From the NCBI GenBank assembly GCA_028280785.1, contig JANQLF010000288.1:1-40273 (forward strand): a stretch of DNA of 40,273 nt. Reading direction: 5' to 3'. The DNA comes from Planctomycetota bacterium (GTDB lineage Bacteria; Planctomycetota; UBA11346). Below, piece after piece: positions 1 through 8,016 of this stretch. The stretch's first letter is position 1, and every line of letters starts with the position of its first letter. The position numbers were made by a program, and so were the translations under genes. Below the pieces are notes generated by a model. It was not told where the DNA came from. It did not search any database and was given only the letters and a program-made list of their open reading frames with translations.

Positions 1-1751
1 TCGGATCCACTGCCGCCACTAAGGAGTGCGCCAAAGAACGAAGCCGCAACAGCTGCTTTGCGGTCATTGCCGCCTTTGCCACCAGCGCCTGCGTTACCTG
101 CTGCACCGGCACCGCCGCCACGACCTGGATTACCTTTAGCACCTGCTTTACCACCGGCACCTGCAGTGCCGCCTTTGCCTTGTGGTCCTAGCTTACCGGC
201 GTCGCCGCCGCGTACATCTACGGCTACGGTCTTTTTGCTTATGTCGTAAAATTCTTTTGATCCTTTTACCGTTACAGAGGCGACTGCACCTTTGGCTCCG
301 TTACCGCCATTTGCGCCATTAGCTCCAGGTCCGCCGTTGCCACCGTTACCGCCTGTACCACCGCGATTACCATTGCCGCCAGCTCCACCGTTACCGCCGT
401 TGCCGCCATCTCCACCAGGTCCGCCATTGGTGCCTGGAGAATATTGCGTTGCATTTTTTCCGCGATATCCGGCAGCGCCTGCGCCACCGTTACCGCCACG
501 ACCACCGTTACCACCGTGTCCGCCACGACCAGCGTCGCCGCCTTTACCGCCATTGCCGCCGTCGCCGCCTTTACCGCCGTTGCCACCAGCTCCACCACGG
601 GCATTAATGGCTAATGCTTGATCCCAAGCGAGAATAACGACTTCATCTCGATTTAAATCTGGTTGTTTAATATGAATACGTTTCAGTGGCTTGTCATACC
701 ATTTACAATCTACTGGGGTAATGACGACTTCGACAGGAGGGGCGTCTTCACCATGTAAACCATTTTCGCCATCTATACCTGCAACGCCATGTTCGCCATT
801 TACACCGTTACCACCTTGGCGTCCGTCCTCTCCGCGTTCGCCGCGTTGACCAACATTGCCATCAGCGCCAGAACGACTGCCTGAGCGGCCATGATTTCCG
901 GTTTGTCCATCACGTCCATCAATGCCAGGTTCGCCATCTTGTCCATCAGCGCCAGCTTCACCGGCGTCGCCGTCAAAGCCATGCTCTCCAGCAATGCCAG
1001 TGAAATCGCGTGGATCTAGTTGAACCATAAAATTTGGTTTAACGACCCATTTTCTGGTTATTTCAGTGCCAGCGACTACGACTTCAAAGACGTAGCCCTT
1101 GCTGACCATTTCTTCTGGATCGAGTGGTTTGGTGCTGGCAATACCATTATTAGCAATCTCTGCTTCATCGGTATTGGTAAACAACTCAAAAAGGTCATGG
1201 TCAACTTGTAATAAATTTGTCAGCTGTTTAACGCGGGTCTTATAATTAGCCCAATCCATTTTACTGTATATAACATCACGTGCATCGACGGTGCCATCAT
1301 TGGTAACGTCCTTGGTATCTTCTTTAACTTCTAAATCTTCAACGGCTTTGTATTTTCCACCATAAATTGGTGTGTAGTAGACACGATTATCATTGGTTAA
1401 TACGAAAATACGTCGCAGTGAGGGTAGTTTCTCTTCGCTGTAAGGAGAATACCCTTTGTGATCTTTAACCGGTTGCACATAAATGGCTTTAATGTCTTTG
1501 GCTTTTAATTGATCGCGATTTTCCGGCGCCCATAATACCGGTTTGGCTTTTTTCACTTCAGGACGTTTATAGGCCAGATCATGAATTTTACGTGCATCAA
1601 CAGCGTATTCTTTTTTCAATACATCATTGGATAGTTCAGTTACTTTGGCTAATGAGGGAATTTCCATACTTGGTAGAGGGGCCGACACATCGGCAGCATA
1701 TAAACTACCTAGTAACGCGAGCGTTGGAACGATAGGTAATAGGCGCTTCAT
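1..1751 (-). CDS. Secreted collagen-like / Gly-Asn-rich repeat protein, 3' end outside window
   Basis: The reading frame is open from the ATG at 1751 to the window edge (583 codons, no stop), so the C-terminus is missing. Residues 1-19 look like a Sec signal peptide (MKRLLPIVPTLALLGSLYA). Around residues 148-159 DVTNDGTVDARD matches an EF-hand/dockerin-like calcium loop. Residues about 254-335 are collagen-like Gly-X-Y triplets (GFDGDAGEAGADGQDGEPG) with one interruption near GSRSGADG. About 384-490 is a GGNGG/GGDGG tract resembling PGRS sequence, then a short non-repetitive segment, then more Gly-rich sequence. The ATG overlaps the TGA of the upstream lipoprotein gene (ATGA), so the two are probably co-translated. 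I infer an exported, extended surface or matrix protein; I recognise no named family. The Pro-rich ORFs on the plus strand here are antisense shadows. Confidence 0.85.
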   Translation of the reverse strand, partial: MKRLLPIVPTLALLGSLYAADVSAPLPSMEIPSLAKVTELSNDVLKKEYAVDARKIHDLAYKRPEVKKAKPVLWAPENRDQLKAKDIKAIYVQPVKDHKGYSPYSEEKLPSLRRIFVLTNDNRVYYTPIYGGKYKAVEDLEVKEDTKDVTNDGTVDARDVIYSKMDWANYKTRVKQLTNLLQVDHDLFELFTNTDEAEIANNGIASTKPLDPEEMVSKGYVFEVVVAGTEITRKWVVKPNFMVQLDPRDFTGIAGEHGFDGDAGEAGADGQDGEPGIDGRDGQTGNHGRSGSRSGADGNVGQRGERGEDGRQGGNGVNGEHGVAGIDGENGLHGEDAPPVEVVITPVDCKWYDKPLKRIHIKQPDLNRDEVVILAWDQALAINARGGAGGNGGKGGDGGNGGKGGDAGRGGHGGNGGRGGNGGAGAAGYRGKNATQYSPGTNGGPGGDGGNGGNGGAGGNGNRGGTGGNGGNGGPGANGANGGNGAKGAVASVTVKGSKEFYDISKKTVAVDVRGGDAGKLGPQGKGGTAGAGGKAGAKGNPGRGGGAGAAGNAGAGGKGGNDRKAAVAASFFGALLSGGSGS

Positions 1752-4303
1752 TTTTCTACCTCCTCTACAGCTTTGTCTTCAACAGGTGCTTCGGCCTCTT
1801 TTGGTTCAGCTTCAGGTGTTGCCGCTTTCGCTTCGGTGTTTACTTCAGGTTTTTCAGCGGGAGCAGCTTCTTCTTTTTTCTCGTTTGGTGTTTCTTCTAC
1901 TTTTTTCTGTTCAGGAGCGGTACTTTCCTGTGCTGTCTTGTCCTCTGCAGGTGGATTGGTCGACGGCTTATCCATATCGGCAACCAACATAGTAAATCCG
2001 GGATATTTAGCTGATACCGCATCGATAACACGTTTGGTGGGCTTATCGCCATCTCGATCTAATTCGATCAAGCCTCGTGCAATGGCATAATCAACTTCTT
2101 CACTATTTGATGCTTTGAATTTACCGATCATGAAGTTAACAGCTTTATCCCAGTGCGCTTGATCAACAGTGCCTTTGGCGCGCTTCATGATATCAAAGAC
2201 AATGATGACGCGTGCAATTAAAAGGTCGTGGTTTGTTTTTGGGTCGAGTGGATCTTCTTTTTTAGCTTTTGGATCTTTTTCGATGACATTAGTGTTTGGT
2301 TGCTTGGCTAATGGTTTGTCCTCAAGCATAATATTGACGAGTACATTTGGATTTTCTTTGAGCAAGAAAGGGATGCAGATAGTGAATGGTCTGAAATCCC
2401 AGCGGTCATGTAATTGTGAAAATGCTTGCAAATATTCTTGCCAGGCATCAGGGCGTAAGCCTTTTCCATCTTTATCGGTGAGGGTAATAGCTTGATTGAG
2501 TGATGACGTATAGGCTTGGGCGTAGTCCCATGCGGCTTCTTGGCTCAAGGCATTAAAGTGAACCAGACCTGTTTTTAATGCAGCGGCTAAGACCATCGGA
2601 TGTTGGTCATGAATGAATTGCATTGCTGCTTCTATTAGGTTTCTTGTATCGCCACCGTCATAGGCTTGGGTTAAAAACCATGCTGCTTTTTCGCGAGCAA
2701 GCACCTGTTGTTCCGTGCTAAGGCGTTTGTCATTGCCGAGGTTGCCGAGTATCAACATATCTTGAAGCGCATAATCTTGGCCGGCTTTATGTTCTGTTTC
2801 TAGGTTATTGCTTAAATAATTTAATAGTTGAACAGGTTCTTGTTTATATAATTCACTTAAAATAAATTCACGTTCAGCACTTGGAAATGATGCGAGCATA
2901 CTGAAGGTTTGATCTAAGAAGTTTTGGCGTTTGCTGGCGAAATTGTTTATGGGAAAATAGAAAACCGGATTAATGATATTGGCACTGACCTTTTCGAAGG
3001 CGAGAAATAATTTCGTGCCTTCATCAATTGGTTTACTGTCATCTGGTAACAGGCTTACACCGGCTTCATCGCGTTTGATATCTTCATCTAGTTTCTTCAA
3101 TGCTTCTTTGGCGCTTTCTTTGGCGCGCTCGCGAGCATTGCGTTCATCTTCTTTTCCTTCCAATTGGGCTACTGCTTTGGTGAAGGCAGGAAGTGCAAAG
3201 ACTTCTAAGTCCTCTGCTGTGACCGTTGTCATAAAAGCATCCATGACTGGGAGAACCTGAATAGTTTCTTGAACCCAGCGTTTCTTTTTCTCAGCATCTT
3301 CGCTGGCTATGACGCCGTCTAAATAGGTAAATGGTGCAAAGCGAACCAGGGTGTTGCGAGCGTAGGCGTGAACATCTGCATCGGCATGATCAAAGGCGAA
3401 TCCACGAAGTAATTCAATATTTTCATAAAGGTGGCGTTGAAGGCCTGCCTCATTAATTCCTGAATCCAATAATCGATCGAGTAGGCGATAGTTCCGGCGA
3501 ATGGCTGCAACAATTAACTTGGCATCGGAATTGTTTTTTAATGACTTAAGTGACTCGTTCATTAACGGGAGTGTTAATATATGCGAGTCGATAACGCCGA
3601 GTAAATTATCTAATTCAGCTTGTGCTGTATTTGGGTTTTCTGTGGGTAAGCCGGCAAGGACGCGAGCACTATGTGTGCGATTAAGAACTTCCAATTGAAT
3701 GCGTGGATTTCTCTTAACCAGGTCGATCTGACGTACGACATTGTATGCCGCAGCTCGTTGCCACGATAAATCATAACCACTATAGCTTGGATTGCCTAAT
3801 AAGCCCAGCAATTTATTTAATTTCTCTTGACCACCAAAGTCACTGTTGGCTAATTCGTATGCAGCCCAAGTTGATAAATGCTTTTTGACGGTTGATGATT
3901 GATAGCCTTTTTTACTTAAAGTTTTTTCTTTATAGTAAATGCCTGGGTCATCAATTTCTGCAATTAACAATTTACTTAAACGCGCATATTGTTCATCAGG
4001 GACAATTGGTAACCCTGTGTTTTCATCAGGTGCGAATCCGCGTGCACGGTCAGCCAATTCTACTGCGACGGTCATCATGGCACAGCGATCATCTGGCATG
4101 ATTTTGCGCTTAGGGTGCTCTAATTTTTTGAGCAGCGAATCAATGTTTTTAGCAACGGCATTTGGTTCAGGAGTCTCTAACATCTTTTCGATGCTGGCTC
4201 GTTTGCTGCCACCCATGCACGAACTTAAGGTGCAGACTAAGGCAACTGAAAGGGCGACACTGGTAATACCACGCCGACCGGGATTGAGGGGGTGTGAGGA
4301 CAT
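1748..4303 (-). CDS. Large helical lipoprotein of unknown function
   Basis: An 851-aa protein. The N-terminus has a basic n-region (GRRGITS), a hydrophobic stretch and a lipobox LSSC with the lipidated cysteine at about residue 29, so it should be a membrane-anchored lipoprotein. Residues 35-770 look mostly alpha-helical with HEAT/TPR-like periodicity, but I see no repeat I can name. A highly charged coiled-coil-like segment lies around residues 385-420. The last 80 residues are a low-complexity Glu/Pro/Ala/Lys tail. The ATG is preceded by TTTGGAG at good spacing. The stop overlaps the start of the collagen-like gene by 4 bp, which suggests a two-gene operon of exported proteins. No enzyme motif is visible, so it is a hypothetical lipoprotein, perhaps a scaffold. 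Confidence 0.85.
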   Translation of the reverse strand: MSSHPLNPGRRGITSVALSVALVCTLSSCMGGSKRASIEKMLETPEPNAVAKNIDSLLKKLEHPKRKIMPDDRCAMMTVAVELADRARGFAPDENTGLPIVPDEQYARLSKLLIAEIDDPGIYYKEKTLSKKGYQSSTVKKHLSTWAAYELANSDFGGQEKLNKLLGLLGNPSYSGYDLSWQRAAAYNVVRQIDLVKRNPRIQLEVLNRTHSARVLAGLPTENPNTAQAELDNLLGVIDSHILTLPLMNESLKSLKNNSDAKLIVAAIRRNYRLLDRLLDSGINEAGLQRHLYENIELLRGFAFDHADADVHAYARNTLVRFAPFTYLDGVIASEDAEKKKRWVQETIQVLPVMDAFMTTVTAEDLEVFALPAFTKAVAQLEGKEDERNARERAKESAKEALKKLDEDIKRDEAGVSLLPDDSKPIDEGTKLFLAFEKVSANIINPVFYFPINNFASKRQNFLDQTFSMLASFPSAEREFILSELYKQEPVQLLNYLSNNLETEHKAGQDYALQDMLILGNLGNDKRLSTEQQVLAREKAAWFLTQAYDGGDTRNLIEAAMQFIHDQHPMVLAAALKTGLVHFNALSQEAAWDYAQAYTSSLNQAITLTDKDGKGLRPDAWQEYLQAFSQLHDRWDFRPFTICIPFLLKENPNVLVNIMLEDKPLAKQPNTNVIEKDPKAKKEDPLDPKTNHDLLIARVIIVFDIMKRAKGTVDQAHWDKAVNFMIGKFKASNSEEVDYAIARGLIELDRDGDKPTKRVIDAVSAKYPGFTMLVADMDKPSTNPPAEDKTAQESTAPEQKKVEETPNEKKEEAAPAEKPEVNTEAKAATPEAEPKEAEAPVEDKAVEEVEK

Positions 4304-4485
4304 GCGCTACTCCAAAAGACGTTTGCGTAGAGACTTAAATTTAAGGACAATGTGGTCAAAAGCTGACGCTTGCACATGATGATAATAGCAACCTTAGTTA
4401 CAAGCCTTGGCCAGCGAAATTCTACAATTTGTCATGCACGAAACGGGATTGAGTCCGAGCTAATCGACCCATTCCCAAGTTGTGT

Positions 4486-4501
4486 TGTAACGATTGTTAC
4501 A
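4486..4501. repeat. Short inverted repeat TGTAAC-GATT-GTTACA
   Basis: A perfect 6-bp inverted repeat with a 4-nt centre lies 8 nt past the phoU-like stop, in the 206-bp gap before the lipoprotein gene. It has no T-tract in the minus direction, so an operator or a weak hairpin is as likely as a terminator. Confidence 0.4.
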
Positions 4502-4509
4502 CTTTAGGA

Positions 4510-5220
4510 CTATTCTGGCGAATTGATGCGATCCTTTGCCTCTTGCACATATTTTCGCTTAGCGAAATCGATTTGATGGACCGGAAAGACCACTGTGCTA
4601 GCAATGTTCCCTAGATGGGCACGGATTCGCTGAATGGCGCGAAAAGAACGGGAGGCGATGATGCCCTGACGAGTGCTAAGGGAATCGTCGTCAAACAACT
4701 CATCTTGAATCGGTTTCATTCCTTCGATGAATGGCTTTTCGTTCTCGACAACTTGAAGCGCGGCAGCTTCGTCTTGATCGGCGAAAGCCTTACGTGTGTT
4801 TAAAAGGATGTCTTTAACTTGGGTGGCGAAGTCAGTAACAGCATTGCGATATTTCTCAGGCAGTGGCTCGTGAACCAACGCGGCAAGATCCAGTAAATTG
4901 CGGCACTCATCAACCATGCGTTCGGCGTCTTTAACAACAGACATAAGAATTAAACAGGTTGGCGCATCTTGCTTGTCAAATGCCAAATGTTCTACCAAGA
5001 GTTTTCGTACGCTGCGTTCCAGTTTGTTGGTAGATTTATCGATAGTACGAATTTCAGCAATGAGTTCCTCGCTCACATCTTTATCTAGTATGTGAGGAAT
5101 GGCTTTTTCCATCATCGTGTTGCCTTGGTCCAGCATTTCCAAGAATTGATTGGTGGCTTCATTGATAAGTGATGATTGTGATGGGCCTGAGCCGAAGAGT
5201 GCTTTGAAGACTTCTAACAT
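4510..5220 (-). CDS. PhoU-like (DUF47/TIGR00153-type) phosphate regulator
   Basis: A 236-aa all-helical protein. The pattern (FLEMLDQGNTMMEKAI, then ISEELIAEIRTIDKSTN-like helices and LLVEHLAFDKQDAP) fits the DUF47 family of PhoU-like proteins that accompany phosphate transporters. These proteins are cytoplasmic and bind metal through Glu/Asp clusters. Its ATG overlaps the TAA of the Na/Pi cotransporter gene by one base (TAATG), so the pair is translationally coupled. That supports a role in controlling or assisting that transporter. It is about the usual family length, with no sign of damage. The exact subgroup (PhoU versus DUF47) is inferred from length and context. Confidence 0.85.
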   Translation of the reverse strand: MLEVFKALFGSGPSQSSLINEATNQFLEMLDQGNTMMEKAIPHILDKDVSEELIAEIRTIDKSTNKLERSVRKLLVEHLAFDKQDAPTCLILMSVVKDAERMVDECRNLLDLAALVHEPLPEKYRNAVTDFATQVKDILLNTRKAFADQDEAAALQVVENEKPFIEGMKPIQDELFDDDSLSTRQGIIASRSFRAIQRIRAHLGNIASTVVFPVHQIDFAKRKYVQEAKDRINSPE

Positions 5221-6512
5221 TATTTATTTCCTTGTGTTGCCGGCGTTTGTTCTTGGTTTATTTGATCCGAATTGCCAGGAGTAGATGGGGTTTCGTCGCT
5301 ACTGATAGCTTGCATGAATAATAGCAGGCAAAGCGGGATTACAAAATACAAGATAGCAATATAAGTGAGTGCAAGGACGCGCTTTTTAACGGCGACGTCT
5401 GCCAACCATTCTGCACCACGAAGTGGTATGTTGCGTAAAAATGGAATACTATAAATCAAAACTGTTGCAAATAAATTGAAGCTTAAGTGTACAAGGGCAA
5501 TTTGTAATGCAGCACGTGCTAGTTCAGGGCTATCACCGCCTGCTAAAGACGCAATCATCGCTGTCACGGTCGTTCCTATATTAGCACCAAGCGTAAATGG
5601 AAAAATCTGCTGTAGTTTCATTACACCAGATCCAGCCATTGGAATAATGAGGCTGGTGGTGGTAGATGAGCTTTGAACCAAAACCGTTACTATAGATCCT
5701 GAGATAATACCACTGACTGGACCACGACCAACTGCGGCGTGGAAAACGCGTTCAGCTTTTCCAGTTAAATTCTTTTTAAGAACTTTTCCTAGTGAGAGGA
5801 TGCTGGTGAAAATAAATACGAGCGCGATGAGAATCATTGTAATACCACCGCCTAATGCACCCATGCCATCGAGCATACCACTTCCGCTCTTGTGATGGAA
5901 TAATCCGATTATCGGTTTGGTTAGCGGTTTAATAAAATTATAGTCTTTAATTCCAACATCGGCGCTTCCAGCAAATGTTGCTGCAATGGGCTCGGTGAAC
6001 ATTTCTAATAAGCCCTGACCGCTTGGGCTAAATACGCTGACAATGATTTCTATGCTTAAGAAAATTGCGACGGCTAAAAAATTGAAGAGGTCGTGGACGG
6101 TGGCTGCGGCAAAGGCACGTTGAAACTCGGCCGGTTTGGTTATATGTCCGAGACTTACGAAGGTGTTGGTTACGGTGGTGCCGATATTCGCACCCATAAT
6201 CATTGGAACAGCAGCGTGTACTGGGAGACCACCAGCAACGAGGCCAACGATGACAGAAGTGACCGTGCTCGAACTTTGCACTAAAGCGGTTGCAAATATA
6301 CCGAGGATGAGACCCATAAACGGATTGGTTGCAAATTTGAAGATTTCTTTAGCGCCTTCTTTGCCACCAGCAGACCACTTAAAGCCCGTTCCGACCATGC
6401 CTACAGAAAGTATCAGTAGGTAGACAAGGCCTGCGGTGAGTACGAAGACTCCAATTTTATAAAGAATTGATGTTTGTTGCGGGGACTGTTGGACTGGTGC
6501 GTCAGAGCTCAT
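5220..6512 (-). CDS. Na+/phosphate cotransporter (NptA/PF02690 family)
   Basis: A 430-aa integral membrane protein with the two inverted Na_Pi_cotrans repeats. Each carries the QSSS signature (Q79-S82 in ALVQSSSTVTS, and about 279-282 in VLVQSSSTTTS). The motif GANIGTTVT appears twice after the repeats, as is usual. About nine hydrophobic segments are visible. The C-terminal 30 residues are polar and Pro/Gln-rich. It should import inorganic phosphate with sodium. The PhoU-like domain found fused at the C-terminus of many relatives is here a separate, overlapping gene downstream. Three TTWACA repeats with 11-bp spacing lie just upstream (see the regulatory entry). The gene is divergent from a PiT transporter gene. 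Confidence 0.93.
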   Translation of the reverse strand: MSSDAPVQQSPQQTSILYKIGVFVLTAGLVYLLILSVGMVGTGFKWSAGGKEGAKEIFKFATNPFMGLILGIFATALVQSSSTVTSVIVGLVAGGLPVHAAVPMIMGANIGTTVTNTFVSLGHITKPAEFQRAFAAATVHDLFNFLAVAIFLSIEIIVSVFSPSGQGLLEMFTEPIAATFAGSADVGIKDYNFIKPLTKPIIGLFHHKSGSGMLDGMGALGGGITMILIALVFIFTSILSLGKVLKKNLTGKAERVFHAAVGRGPVSGIISGSIVTVLVQSSSTTTSLIIPMAGSGVMKLQQIFPFTLGANIGTTVTAMIASLAGGDSPELARAALQIALVHLSFNLFATVLIYSIPFLRNIPLRGAEWLADVAVKKRVLALTYIAILYFVIPLCLLLFMQAISSDETPSTPGNSDQINQEQTPATQGNK

Positions 6513-6526
6513 AGATCGCCGTCAAT

Positions 6527-6554
6527 TGTTAATAAGATGTTAAAATCGTGTAAA
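6527..6554 (-). promoter_or_regulatory. Pho-box-like triple direct repeat upstream of Na/Pi cotransporter
   Basis: Read on the minus strand, TTTACA, TTAACA and TTAACA each lie exactly 5 bp apart, giving an 11-bp period. This is the arrangement of PhoP/PhoB-type boxes (Bacillus PhoP box TTWACA with 5-bp spacers). A weaker fourth unit (CATACA) lies upstream with a 6-bp gap. The block ends only 14 nt before the ATG, which is close for an activator site. TTTACA and TAACAA could instead be the -35 and -10 of a promoter with a 17-bp spacer. Confidence 0.5.
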
Positions 6555-6746
6555 GACGCATGTATGGCTGAGTTTGCGCATGTGCAAGGGTAGATTTCAG
6601 TTACTGCTTCTGCCTACATAAATGCTGTAATATCAATGGGTAACGTAGGGGCTCCGCTGTGTGTATTTAATGCCTTTTAATGTCCCTCAGATTATGGTTC
6701 ATAAGCTCCAATCGGGATCTGAACTAACACCGCAATAATACAAGCG

Positions 6747-6752
6747 TATACT
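6747..6752 (+). promoter_or_regulatory. Candidate -10 (TATACT) for PiT transporter gene
   Basis: TATACT lies 15 nt before the ATG of the PiT gene, with a poor -35 (CTAACA, 6724-6729) at 17-bp spacing. The 255-bp divergent gap otherwise shows nothing I can name besides the TTWACA repeats. Confidence 0.4.
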
Positions 6753-6767
6753 GAGAATCAGGCAACT

Positions 6768-7883
6768 ATGACCATTATATTTTTCCTAGTTATATGTACT
6801 TTTCTTGTTGCCTGGGCAAACGGTGCTAACGATAATTTTAAAGGTGTTGCGACGCTCTATGGAAGCAACACGGTCAACTACAAGCAGGCGCTAACGATAG
6901 CGACTCTAGCGACATTATTAGGCTCGCTTTGTTCTATTTTTATTGCAGCTGAATTAGTGAAAGCATTTTCAGGTAAGGGGATCGTGCCAATAGCTGGCGA
7001 TCCGGTTTTATTGTTGGCAGTTGCTGCTGGGTCAGCAGGAACGGTATTCTTAGCGACCTTTACCGGATTCCCTATATCGACAACACATAGTTTAATTGGT
7101 GGATTATGTGGTGCAGCCTTGGTGGCATTTCCTGCAGAAATTCAATGGTCGATCCTTGGCAGTAAATTAATGTTGCCATTATTAATAAGCCCTTTTTTGG
7201 CTATCATTGGTGCGGCGTTGTTTTATCTGATATTACGTAGTTGCAGACGCTATCTAAAAATCGAAAAAAATTATTGCATCTGTGTTGGTGATTGCTCAAG
7301 CGAAGTGATGGCATTAAGCCGGCAAGAGGCCCTCGCCATTTATCAAGCTGCTAATCCAACCATAACAATTGCAGATGAAGTGACTTGCCGAGAACATTAT
7401 CCCGGGTCATTTGTTGGGATACGTGTTGAGCGCTTGCTAGATACGGCGCATTTTTTAAGCGCATGTCTAGTATGTTTTGCTCGGGGCTTGAATGACACCC
7501 CGAAAATACTTGGTCTCTTGGTTGCGCTCAGCGCTTTTCAAATTGATCCACGCTGGGGATTAGCAGGCATAGCCATTGTTATGGCCATTGGCGGCGTGGT
7601 GAACGCACGTCGTGTAGCAGAAACATTAGGTAAACGAATAACCGAGATGAATAGGGGCCAAGGATTTGTAGCGAATTTTGTAACGGGTATTTTGGTGACC
7701 TGCGCTAGTCGATTTGGTATGCCTGTATCGACGACGCATGTTTCGGTGGGCGCTTTGTTCGGTATTGGTGCAGCTGGTGGTGGGGCACATAAAAAGGTGA
7801 TTGCTCAGGTAATAGTATCTTGGGTTCTGACCTTACCGATTGCCGGATTAATTGCCGGGCTATGCTATTGGTTTATCAATTAA
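6768..7883 (+). CDS. PiT-family inorganic phosphate transporter
   Basis: A 371-aa membrane protein of PF01384. The family signature occurs in both halves: N-terminal ANGANDNFKG (GAND at 19-22) and the second copy RGLNDTPK at about 239-246. Two FP(I/V)STTH motifs (TGFPISTTHS and FGMPVSTTHV) also mark the internal duplication. It has about ten hydrophobic segments and a central cytoplasmic loop with several cysteines (CICVGDCS). The predicted role is low-affinity phosphate import, coupled to H+ or Na+. It is divergent from the Na/Pi cotransporter gene, so two kinds of phosphate uptake lie side by side. The Shine-Dalgarno sequence is weak (AGG). Confidence 0.93.
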   Translation: MTIIFFLVICTFLVAWANGANDNFKGVATLYGSNTVNYKQALTIATLATLLGSLCSIFIAAELVKAFSGKGIVPIAGDPVLLLAVAAGSAGTVFLATFTGFPISTTHSLIGGLCGAALVAFPAEIQWSILGSKLMLPLLISPFLAIIGAALFYLILRSCRRYLKIEKNYCICVGDCSSEVMALSRQEALAIYQAANPTITIADEVTCREHYPGSFVGIRVERLLDTAHFLSACLVCFARGLNDTPKILGLLVALSAFQIDPRWGLAGIAIVMAIGGVVNARRVAETLGKRITEMNRGQGFVANFVTGILVTCASRFGMPVSTTHVSVGALFGIGAAGGGAHKKVIAQVIVSWVLTLPIAGLIAGLCYWFIN

Positions 7884-8016
7884 GTGTTTGCTTTCCTTGT
7901 TAATGAACAAAACGTTTTTTGACATAAAGGTTTAAAGTAACAAGTGGTTAATGTCCCATCCTTGACTTGAGCGCATTCGTCGGAGCTCTATGCTTAAATA
8001 ATTCGGAGTTTGGCAT

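Noticed and set aside
58..621. Pro-rich plus-strand ORFs and a possible repeat array at the left end
   Set aside because: They are antisense to the Gly-rich codons (GGN/GCC) of the minus-strand collagen-like gene; periodicity is codon-level, with no direct repeats and spacers as in CRISPR.
6664..6684. TTTAATG direct repeats before the PiT gene
   Set aside because: The period is 10 bp and the units do not match the 11-bp TTWACA repeats; too weak to call a Pho box.
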